Of a stretch of 64,000 nucleotides of DNA, positions 18,961 to 25,879 are shown piece by piece (positions within the stretch are counted from its first letter, which is position 1; every line of letters starts with the position of its first letter). The stretch lies in NCBI RefSeq assembly GCF_001277175.1, contig NZ_CP012257.1, positions 4,030,001 through 4,094,000 on the forward strand. Direction: 5' to 3'. Both the position numbers and the translations under genes were made by a program. The DNA is from Cronobacter universalis NCTC 9529. GTDB taxonomy: Bacteria > Pseudomonadota > Gammaproteobacteria > Enterobacterales > Enterobacteriaceae. The notes under the pieces were generated by a model. The model worked only from the letters and a program-made list of their open reading frames with translations. It was not told the origin of the DNA and searched no databases.

Positions 18961-19232
18961 GTTGCATCCTTTTCACGCTCAACGCTCCGACAAAACGCAA
19001 ACGGAGCGGGCGAAATTTCACTTAAGTATATTGTTATTTCTGAATTTTTTTTGTCTGCGCTGACAGGCAGTGAAACAACATAGCTGAAAATGGCCGGAAA
19101 AAAAGTGACACATCGAATTTTGCGTGAAAAATCGCCGTTCCCTGCCTGAATTAGCGGGAAAACGGCGGCGGGGATGACAGCGGCGCGCTTTTCAGGCAAC
19201 ACTGATTGCTGCACTGGCCACGCGGAGACCCT

Positions 19233-19799
19233 ATGCATCCCGACACGTCTTTTAACGACGCCCTGCTGACGTTCGATTCTGCCCATCTCGTCTACCGGCC
19301 CCTCACGCCTGACGACTGGCCGTTCTTTTTAAGCCTGCAACGGGACGACAATGTGATGCGTTTTGTGACCGACCCGCGCTCTGACGCGCAGCGGATGCAG
19401 GATTTCGCGTCGCGCCTGCCGCCCTGGACGCCCGCGAGCGCCCGCTGGCTCTGTTTGCTGATGAGCGAAAAGCACAGCGGGCAGCCGGTCGGCGTAACAG
19501 GGTTTGTGATGCGTGGTGAAGGCATGGCGGAAGTCGGGTTTCTGCTGGCGAGCGCCTTTCAGGGGCGGGGTTACGGCTATGAATCGCTGCGCGCGACCTG
19601 CCGCCTCGCCTTTGAGGGCTGCGGCCTGCGACGTCTGGTGGCGACCGTCACCGGCGGCAATATCGCGTCTAAGAAGACGCTGGAAAAGGCGGGATTTCTT
19701 CAGGAAGGCACGCTGCGGGAGAGTTATTTTCTTGGCGGACGCTGGCATGACGACTGGCTGTTCGGCCTGCTGGCGCGCGACTATTCGCCGGAGAGTTAA
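19233..19799 (+). CDS. GNAT-family N-acetyltransferase (RimJ/RimL-like)
   Basis: 188 residues from the ATG at 19233, which has GGAG upstream; an earlier TTG extension lacks support. The pattern LVYRPLTPDDWPFFLSLQRD at the start, the acetyl-CoA binding segment QGRGYGYESLRA and the ending KKTLEKAGFLQEGTLRESYF ... DDWLFGLLARDY are typical of the RimJ/RimL-type acetyltransferase family (Acetyltransf_3). The substrate cannot be predicted; relatives modify protein N-termini or small amines. It stands alone, followed by a cluster of REP-like repeats. Confidence 0.85.
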   Translation: MHPDTSFNDALLTFDSAHLVYRPLTPDDWPFFLSLQRDDNVMRFVTDPRSDAQRMQDFASRLPPWTPASARWLCLLMSEKHSGQPVGVTGFVMRGEGMAEVGFLLASAFQGRGYGYESLRATCRLAFEGCGLRRLVATVTGGNIASKKTLEKAGFLQEGTLRESYFLGGRWHDDWLFGLLARDYSPES

Positions 19800-19810
19800 C
19801 CATGACGCAA

Positions 19811-19960
19811 CGGTGGGTGCGCTGACGCTTACCCACCCTACGCAAAAACATATACGCCGGTTTTAGCCCGTAGGGCGGGTAAGCGCAGCGCACCCGCCAT
19901 GACGCAAAAACATATAAGCCGGTTTTAGCCCGTAGGCGGGTAAGCGCAGCGCACCCGCCG
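19811..19960. repeat. Cluster of three REP-like palindromes within a 62-bp tandem duplication
   Basis: One unit at 19811-19842 (GGTGGGTGCGC ... TTACCCACC) and two in opposite orientation at 19870-19898 and 19931-19959 (GCGGGTAAGCGCAGCGCACC). The two inverted units lie in direct repeats starting at 19841 and 19903, each beginning CGCAAAAACATATA and containing CCGGTTTTAGCCCGTAG. The copies differ by a C/A substitution and a one-base deletion. This is a BIME-like expansion. Confidence 0.8.
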
Positions 19961-20052
19961 CCAGGCCTCCACATGCGACTACGCTGAAAGACGTTTTTGC
20001 TTCCTTGTGCCAGGCTTAAAGGACATTCACCTGAAACGACACAGGGAGACGT

Positions 20053-20451
20053 ATGAAAAAAACAGTGATTATCGCAACGCTTTCCGCGTTATTAGCGCTG
20101 CCTGCGCTGGCGGAAGAGAAAGGCGGCTTCAAAAATGACGAAGCGCCGCCGCCGCCGCATCAGCTTAAAGAAGGCTACCGCGGCATCACCGATGCCCGTT
20201 CGATAGACGTTAAACAGGCGAAAGAGATGCACGACGGCGCGTCCGTGACGCTGCGTGGCTACCTGATTAAGAAAAAAGGCGAAGATGTCTACCAGTTCCG
20301 CGACAAAGGCGGCGATATCGACGTGATGATCCCGCATGCCGTATTTGAGGGCAAAGATGTCAGCCCCGATGAACTGGTGGGGATCAGCGGTACGCTTGAT
20401 AAAAAACAGCAGCCGTACCGCATTCGCGTGACGCACTTCCAGAAAGAGTAA
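20053..20451 (+). CDS. YgiW/YdeI-family periplasmic stress protein (BOF/OB-fold)
   Basis: 132 residues. A clear signal peptide, MKKTVIIATLSALLALPALA, is followed by a proline-rich linker (EAPPPPHQ) and a small OB-fold domain with the family pattern ARSIDVKQAKEMHDGASVTLRGYLIKK, then DVYQFRDKGGDIDVMIP. E. coli YgiW and YdeI are periplasmic BOF proteins involved in resistance to hydrogen peroxide, antimicrobial peptides and other stress. I cannot tell which paralogue this is. Single gene between the REP cluster and a bidirectional hairpin. Confidence 0.85.
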   Translation: MKKTVIIATLSALLALPALAEEKGGFKNDEAPPPPHQLKEGYRGITDARSIDVKQAKEMHDGASVTLRGYLIKKKGEDVYQFRDKGGDIDVMIPHAVFEGKDVSPDELVGISGTLDKKQQPYRIRVTHFQKE

Positions 20452-20462
20452 CCTGCCACAAC

Positions 20463-20489
20463 GCCTTGCCCGGTTGCGCCGGGCAAGGC
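20463..20489. terminator. Hairpin between convergent genes
   Basis: GCCTTGCCCGG paired with CCGGGCAAGGC around TTGCG, a perfect 11-base stem. There is no T run, so termination efficiency is uncertain. It lies between the YgiW-like gene and the SDR gene. Confidence 0.6.
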
Positions 20490-20495
20490 CGCCGT

Positions 20496-21254
20496 TTACA
20501 GGAACATCCCGCCGGAAACTTCAATCCGCTGCGCGTTCATCCAGCCCAGTTCGTCGCCGATAATCGCCGCTATCGCCGCGCCGATATCATCCGGCAGTCC
20601 CACGCGCCCGAGCGCCGTCTGCGAGGCGATAAAACGGTTAAGCTCTTCGTTATCACGCACCCGTCCGCCGCCGAAGTCCGTCTCAATCGCGCCTGGCGCG
20701 ATGATATTCACCGCGATATTGCGACTGCCGAGCTCTTTAGCCTGATAGCGCGTCAGTACTTCCATCGCGCCTTTCATTGAGGCATACGCGGAGTAGCCCG
20801 GCAGCGCGAAGCGCGTCAGCCCGCTGGAGACGTTCAGGATGCGTCCGCCGTTATTAATCAGCGGCAGTAGTTGCTGCGTCAGAAAGAATGGCCCCTTGAA
20901 GTGAATGTTCACTAACTCATCAAACTGCGCTTCGCTAAACTCGCCAAACGGCGCATAAATGCCAATCCCCGCGTTGTTGATTAAATAATCAAAGCTATCG
21001 CGCTGCCAGGTCTGTTGCAGTTGCGCCTTCACCTGCGAAACAAAAGCCGGAAAGGAAGCGCTATCGGCGACGTTTAGCGCCAGTGCGGCCGCTTTCACGC
21101 CTTTTTGCTCAATTTCACGCACAACGGCTTCGGCATCTTCCCGCCTGCTCTGGTACGTCAGCAAAACGCCAATTCCACGCTCTGCGAGCTTCAGCGCTGC
21201 GTTTTTACCGAGCCCGCGGCTGCCGCCAGTGATGATTGCGATACGTTGCGTCAT
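20496..21254 (-). CDS. Short-chain dehydrogenase/reductase
   Basis: 252 residues, classical SDR. Cofactor motif TGGSRGLGKNAA (residues 10-21), NNAG at about 91-94, and the active-site pair in YSAYASMKGAMEVL, with Ser in LNVSSG. The R-S-R segment after beta 2 (TYQSRREDA) suggests NADPH preference. The substrate is unknown; such enzymes are often annotated as 3-oxoacyl-ACP reductase-like. It is divergent from the LysR-type regulator YhjC with a 118-base gap, an arrangement that often means the regulator controls the dehydrogenase. E. coli K-12 lacks this gene next to yhjC as far as I recall. Confidence 0.88.
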   Translation of the reverse strand: MTQRIAIITGGSRGLGKNAALKLAERGIGVLLTYQSRREDAEAVVREIEQKGVKAAALALNVADSASFPAFVSQVKAQLQQTWQRDSFDYLINNAGIGIYAPFGEFSEAQFDELVNIHFKGPFFLTQQLLPLINNGGRILNVSSGLTRFALPGYSAYASMKGAMEVLTRYQAKELGSRNIAVNIIAPGAIETDFGGGRVRDNEELNRFIASQTALGRVGLPDDIGAAIAAIIGDELGWMNAQRIEVSGGMFL

Positions 21255-21372
21255 AAATACCTCTTCAGGGTCAGGGTGATGATTAAAAAAGAGCTTATTA
21301 GCTGACAGGGAAACGATAAAGGGTTCAGAATACGCTTTACTGTTTCATTGATAACAACAATGAGGTCCAGCG

Positions 21373-22272
21373 ATGGATAAAATTCACGCAATGCGTTTAT
21401 TCGTCCAGGTGGCGGAACTGGAGAGCTTTACCCGGGCCGCCGAGTCACTGAGCCTGCCGAAAGGCAGCGTGTCGCGGCAGGTGCAGGCGTTGGAGAGCGC
21501 GCTCGGCACGCGCCTGCTGCACCGCACGACGCGGCGGGTGCATCTCACCCAGGATGGCCAGGTCTATTACGAGCGCGCGCGCGATCTGCTCGCGAATCTT
21601 GATGAGCTGGACGGGCTGTTTCTGCACGATCCGGCGAGCGTCAGCGGGCGGCTGCGTGTCGATATGCCGGTCGCGGTGGCGCAAAACGTGGTGATCCCGC
21701 GTCTGCCGGAGTTTCTTCACCACTACCCCGGTATCGCCCTTGAACTGGGCAGCAGCGACCGGCTGGTGGATGTGGTGCGCGAAGGGTTCGACTGCGTGGT
21801 GCGCGTCGGTCAGCTGAAAGATTCCGGGCTGGTGGCGCGCCCGCTCGGCAAACTGAGCCAGGTCAACTGCGCGAGCCCGGATTATCTGGCGCGTTTCGGC
21901 ATCCCTGAAACGCTGGACGATCTCGCCTCTCACGCGCTGGTGCATTACACGCCGACGCTCGGCACGCGTCCGGCGGGCTTTGAAATCGGGCGCGAGAGCG
22001 GTAGTGAGTGGATACCAACCGGCGGCGTATTGACGGTGAACAGCACCGAAACCTACCAGGCCGCCTGCTTCGCCGGGCTGGGGATTATTCAGGTGCCGCG
22101 CATCGGCGTGCGCGACGCGCTGCGCAGCGGGAAACTGGTGGAAGTGTTGCCGCAATACCGCGCCGCGCCGATGCCGGTCTCGCTGATTTATCCGCACCGC
22201 CGGCACCTCTCACGCCGCGTGCACCTGTTTATGGAGTGGCTGGCGACCGTCATGAAAGGTTACGTTGACTAG
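21373..22272 (+). CDS. yhjC: LysR-family transcriptional regulator YhjC
   Basis: 299 residues. An N-terminal winged helix (MDKIHAMRLFVQVAELESF ... LPKGSVSRQVQALESALGTRLLHRTTRRVHLT) is followed by a LysR substrate domain. The pattern agrees throughout with E. coli YhjC, including the C-terminal RRHLSRRVHLFMEWLA. The ligand is unknown. The gene is divergent from the SDR, and the shared 118-base region is AT-rich, so autoregulation and control of the SDR are likely (inference). yhjD follows 52 bases downstream on the same strand. Confidence 0.9.
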   Translation: MDKIHAMRLFVQVAELESFTRAAESLSLPKGSVSRQVQALESALGTRLLHRTTRRVHLTQDGQVYYERARDLLANLDELDGLFLHDPASVSGRLRVDMPVAVAQNVVIPRLPEFLHHYPGIALELGSSDRLVDVVREGFDCVVRVGQLKDSGLVARPLGKLSQVNCASPDYLARFGIPETLDDLASHALVHYTPTLGTRPAGFEIGRESGSEWIPTGGVLTVNSTETYQAACFAGLGIIQVPRIGVRDALRSGKLVEVLPQYRAAPMPVSLIYPHRRHLSRRVHLFMEWLATVMKGYVD

Positions 22273-22324
22273 CAGCGGGCTATACTTGGAAGCAAGTTGT
22301 AAAAAATAAAAGGAATCAACGCTA

Positions 22325-23359
22325 ATGACCACGCCGGAGCAGCCTGCTAAACGCCCGACCGAAGATCTGAAATACCAGCCTGTCCCGCAGCTGGATACGC
22401 GCCCTGAGGAGAAGAAAACCGACGATAAACCCGCCGAGGGCATCATCGGTAACGTGAAACAGAAAGTCGAAAAGGTGGAGCGCCGTCCGGCGGTCGCCCA
22501 TCTGATCCGCGCCTTTGAACGGTTTAACGAGCGCATGGGGAACCAGTTCGGCGCCGCCATTACCTACTTTTCGTTTTTATCAATGATACCAGTACTGATG
22601 GTGTCGTTTGCGGTCGCGGGCTTTGTGCTCGCCTCGCACCCGACGCTGCTTCAGGACATTTTTAATAAAATCCTGCAAAGCGTCAGCGATCCGACGCTTG
22701 CGAAAACCCTCAGCAGCAGCATTAACGCCGCCGTGGAGCAGCGCACCACCGTCGGGATTGTCGGCTTTGCCGTGGCGCTCTATTCCGGCGTGAACTGGAT
22801 GGGGTATCTGCGCGAGGCGATCCGCGCGCAGTTCCGTGACGACTGGGAACGCGGCGCGGATGACGAAAAAGAGAAATTCTGGGTGAAGTACCTGCGCGAT
22901 TTTATTTCGCTGATTGGGCTGCTGGTGGCGCTGGTCATCACGATGTCGATTACGTCCGTGGCAGGTTCAGCCCAGGAGACGATTATCCGCCTGCTGCATC
23001 TGGACGCTATCGGCTGGCTGAAGCCGGTCTGGCATCTGATTGGCCTTGCCGTCTCCTTCTGCGCCAACTATCTGCTTTTCTTCTGGATCTTCTGGCGTCT
23101 GCCGCGCCACCGTCCGCGCCGTAAAGCGCTGCTGCGCGGCACCGTAATTGCGGCGATTGGCTTTGAGGTTATCAAAATCATTATGACCTATACGCTGCCA
23201 TCACTCGTAAAATCGCCGTCCGGCGCAGCATTCGGCTCGGTGCTGGGGCTGATGGCGTTCTTCTATTTCTTCGCGCGCCTGACGCTGTTCTGCTCCGCCT
23301 GGATCGCCACGGCGCAGTATAAAGATGACCCTCAGATGCCAGGTAAAAACCCCGCTTAA
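22325..23359 (+). CDS. yhjD: Inner-membrane protein YhjD (YihY family)
   Basis: 344 residues. A charged, proline-rich cytoplasmic N-terminus (about 1-60) precedes six membrane segments of the YihY/virulence BrkB family, including NQFGAAITYFSFLSMIPVLMV and the terminal YFFARLTLFCSAWIATAQY. In E. coli a point mutation in yhjD suppresses lethality caused by lack of Kdo on lipid A, suggesting a role in lipid handling. The ATG at 22325 has AAAGGAAT upstream. A short hairpin and then a CCGC-GCGG/T-run terminator follow. Confidence 0.92.
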   Translation: MTTPEQPAKRPTEDLKYQPVPQLDTRPEEKKTDDKPAEGIIGNVKQKVEKVERRPAVAHLIRAFERFNERMGNQFGAAITYFSFLSMIPVLMVSFAVAGFVLASHPTLLQDIFNKILQSVSDPTLAKTLSSSINAAVEQRTTVGIVGFAVALYSGVNWMGYLREAIRAQFRDDWERGADDEKEKFWVKYLRDFISLIGLLVALVITMSITSVAGSAQETIIRLLHLDAIGWLKPVWHLIGLAVSFCANYLLFFWIFWRLPRHRPRRKALLRGTVIAAIGFEVIKIIMTYTLPSLVKSPSGAAFGSVLGLMAFFYFFARLTLFCSAWIATAQYKDDPQMPGKNPA

Positions 23360-23524
23360 CGTCATCGCGCGGGCTGGAAAGACGCATTTTTTCAGCCCGC
23401 CGCCTCCCTTTCAGTATAAAAATCCAGGGTGTAACTTTTATTTAACCTAAAACCAGTTTTATCGACTGAATATGAAATTCTGTGAAGCATTTCATAGAAG
23501 AGAATAAGCTGGCGCTAAAACTAT

Positions 23525-23544
23525 CCGCTTTTTGCGGTTTTTTT
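23525..23544 (+). terminator. Short terminator downstream of yhjD
   Basis: CCGC-TTTTT-GCGG followed by seven T residues. The stem is only four pairs long, but the T run is strong. A longer hairpin (GCGGGCTG ... CAGCCCGC) lies earlier at 23369-23400. Confidence 0.55.
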
Positions 23545-23632
23545 GCGCACTCGCGCGGCGTCTGCTGAATTGAAATGTCGTTTTTGCTGTGGCTAATATG
23601 GGGTTTCGACGTGACTAAAATAAGAAAATTCT

Positions 23633-24961
23633 ATGCAAGCATCCATCGCCACCAGCATCGACAATGAACATGACGCCGCGCCCGTCAACTCGCGCAGTAA
23701 GGTCGTCATCGCCTCGCTCATCGGCACCGCCATTGAGTTCTTCGATTTCTACATTTACGCCACCGCGGCGGTGATTGTGTTCCCGCACATTTTCTTCCCG
23801 CAGGGCGACCCGACCGCCGCCACGCTACAATCGCTGGCCACGTTTGCTATCGCCTTTGTGGCGCGCCCTATCGGCTCTGCCGTGTTTGGGCACTTCGGCG
23901 ACCGCGTGGGCCGTAAGGTGACGCTCGTGGCGTCGCTGCTGACCATGGGCATTTCAACGGTGCTGATTGGCCTGCTGCCAGGCTATGAATCGATCGGCAT
24001 TATGGCGCCGCTGCTGCTGGCGCTGGCGCGCTTCGGCCAGGGCCTGGGCCTGGGCGGCGAATGGGGCGGCGCGGCGCTGCTCGCCACCGAGAACGCTCCG
24101 GCGCACAAACGCGCGCTGTATGGCTCCTTCCCGCAGCTCGGCGCGCCGATCGGCTTCTTCTTCGCCAACGGCACGTTCCTGCTGCTGTCGTGGCTGCTCA
24201 CCGACGAACAGTTCATGAGCTGGGGCTGGCGCGTGCCGTTTATCTTCTCCGCCGTGCTGGTGCTGATCGGCCTGTATGTGCGCGTGTCGCTGCATGAAAC
24301 GCCGGTTTTCGCCAAAATCGCCAAAGCCAAAAAACAGGTGAAAGTGCCGCTCGGCACGCTGCTGACGAAACATATGCGCGTCACCGTGCTTGGCACATTC
24401 ATTATGCTCGCCACCTATACGCTGTTTTACATCATGACGGTCTATTCGATGACCTTCAGCACCACGCCGGCGGCGCAGGGCGGGCTGGGCTTTCCGCGTA
24501 ACGACGTGCTGTGGATGCTGATGATGGCGGTGATAGGTTTTGGCCTGATGGTGCCGGTGGCGGGCCTGCTGGCGGACCGTTTCGGTCGTCGTAAGAGCAT
24601 GATCGTTATCACTACGCTGATCCTGCTGTTCGCGCTGTTCGTGTTCCCGCCGCTGCTGGGTTCAGGCAGCCAGACGATGGTGATGGCGTATCTGTTGATC
24701 GGCCTGAGCCTGATGGGCCTGACGTTTGGCCCGATGGGCGCGCTGCTGCCGGAGCTGTTCCCGACCGAAGTGCGCTATACCGGCGCGTCGTTCTCCTACA
24801 ACGTGTCGTCGATTCTTGGCGCATCGGTGGCGCCTTATATCGCCACCTGGTTACAGGCGAATTACGGGCTGTTTTACGTGGGGATTTACCTGGCGGCGAT
24901 GGCGGCGCTGACGCTTATCGCGCTGATTGCCACCAAAGAGACGCGTCACCAGTCGCTGTAA
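23633..24961 (+). CDS. yhjE: MFS metabolite:H+ symporter YhjE
   Basis: 442 residues, 12 membrane segments, major facilitator of the metabolite:H+ symporter type. The early motif SLIGTAIEFFDFYIYATAAV and the loop 2-3 motif GHFGDRVGRKVTLV are present, as is the late LFPTEVRYTGASFSYN. The match to E. coli YhjE is near complete. The transported metabolite is not known; relatives carry shikimate, alpha-ketoglutarate or proline betaine. Followed by a weak terminator and a REP-like pair. Confidence 0.94.
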   Translation: MQASIATSIDNEHDAAPVNSRSKVVIASLIGTAIEFFDFYIYATAAVIVFPHIFFPQGDPTAATLQSLATFAIAFVARPIGSAVFGHFGDRVGRKVTLVASLLTMGISTVLIGLLPGYESIGIMAPLLLALARFGQGLGLGGEWGGAALLATENAPAHKRALYGSFPQLGAPIGFFFANGTFLLLSWLLTDEQFMSWGWRVPFIFSAVLVLIGLYVRVSLHETPVFAKIAKAKKQVKVPLGTLLTKHMRVTVLGTFIMLATYTLFYIMTVYSMTFSTTPAAQGGLGFPRNDVLWMLMMAVIGFGLMVPVAGLLADRFGRRKSMIVITTLILLFALFVFPPLLGSGSQTMVMAYLLIGLSLMGLTFGPMGALLPELFPTEVRYTGASFSYNVSSILGASVAPYIATWLQANYGLFYVGIYLAAMAALTLIALIATKETRHQSL

Positions 24962-25058
24962 CCGGGCGCGTTAATGAAAAGGCTGACTGCGGGCGGCCTT
25001 TTTTTGTTTTTGACGTCGAGGGTGAAAATGGCGGGTGATTTGACGGCCTCTGCCTGAT

Positions 25059-25148
25059 GGCGGGTGCGCTACGCTTACCCGCCCCACGGACGATGTTGAG
25101 GGCGTCCGCCAGCAGTCAGGTAGGGTGGGTAAGCGCAGCGCACCCACC
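25059..25148. repeat. Inverted pair of REP-like elements
   Basis: GCGGGTGCGCTACGCTTACC at 25060-25079 and its inverted relative GGTGGGTAAGCGCAGCGCAC at 25123-25142 flank a 32-base spacer. This head-to-head layout is that of a BIME. It fills the gap between yhjE and ccdB. Confidence 0.75.
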
Positions 25149-25212
25149 GGCCCCTGAAACACGATAACTTCTTCATTTGACCAGGCCCACACGCTGACAA
25201 AAACCGTCAAAC

Positions 25213-25521
25213 TTAAAATCCGTCAAACACAAAATCGACGGCGTTTTTAATCTGCTGGCGCCAGGGCAACGCGCTGGCGGTATGCTGGCCGAGTACGCTT
25301 TTACCTACGCTCGCCATTTCATGCGTCATCACGATGTACTTATCACCGTCCACATTAACAATCGGGCACATTCGCTCAGGCAACGGCTTTTGCGCCATAA
25401 AACGTGGCACGAGCGGGATAACGATACGTGTGGTCAGCACATCAACCAGATCGCTCTGTATATCTATCAGATACGGATACTTTTTATTGGCGCTGGTATT
25501 GCGATAGATTTGGTATTGCAT
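25213..25521 (-). CDS. ccdB: CcdB-family toxin
   Basis: 102 residues, the usual CcdB length. It begins MQYQIYRNT and contains YPYLIDIQSDLVDVLTTRIVIPL, CPIVNVDGDKYIVMTHEMASV and the C-terminal helix NAVDFVFDGF, all in the CcdB pattern. CcdB traps DNA gyrase in its cleaved complex. The F-plasmid protein ends WGI, whose Trp is needed for killing; here the equivalent residues are D-G-F, so activity must be tested. The start at 25521 is one base after the ccdA stop (TGA-T-ATG), so the genes are translationally coupled. Confidence 0.9.
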   Translation of the reverse strand: MQYQIYRNTSANKKYPYLIDIQSDLVDVLTTRIVIPLVPRFMAQKPLPERMCPIVNVDGDKYIVMTHEMASVGKSVLGQHTASALPWRQQIKNAVDFVFDGF

Positions 25522-25522
25522 A

Positions 25523-25762
25523 TCAGAACTTCCGGTGTTCATCCGCAAAATGACCGCACTCCCCGGCGATCCCATTTAACTCCAGCAATCCTTCGCGGTT
25601 GTCATCTTTCCATTGCTCACGCTCAAGCTCACGCAAATCGTCTTCCAGCACCAGGCTTAGCCGCTGGGAGAGATTAATACCATGTGCCCTGGCGCGCTGA
25701 TATAACGATTCATCTATGGTCACGCTGACCGTCCTTTTTGGCTGTTTTACGGCTACGTTCAT
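25523..25762 (-). CDS. ccdA: CcdA-family antitoxin
   Basis: 79 residues from the ATG at 25762, preceded by GAGG at good spacing; a longer open frame upstream is not supported. The N-terminal ribbon-helix-helix (KRTVSVTIDESLYQRARAHGINLSQ) binds the operator, and the acidic C-terminal tail (NREGLLELNGIAGECGHFADEHRKF) should wrap CcdB. GLLELN-x-G-x-x-x-x-x-G resembles the CcdA C-terminal segment. A perfect 11-base inverted repeat lies 16 bases upstream. Confidence 0.9.
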   Translation of the reverse strand: MNVAVKQPKRTVSVTIDESLYQRARAHGINLSQRLSLVLEDDLRELEREQWKDDNREGLLELNGIAGECGHFADEHRKF

Positions 25763-25777
25763 ATCAACCTCGTAACT

Positions 25778-25800
25778 CACCCGTGTTATTAACACGGGTG
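25778..25800. promoter_or_regulatory. Perfect palindrome upstream of ccdA, candidate operator
   Basis: CACCCGTGTTA and TAACACGGGTG form 11-base arms around a single T. It ends 16 bases before the ccdA start codon, so a repressor bound there would cover the promoter or start of transcription. Ribbon-helix-helix antitoxins bind such symmetric sites; a hairpin in the leader is the alternative. Confidence 0.6.
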
Positions 25801-25879
25801 GCAGCATTATAAACCTGGCGGTTTTTCGTTCAATCCGCACGCTACGCATCCCTACCTTTTTACAAATACGCTTAGCTCA

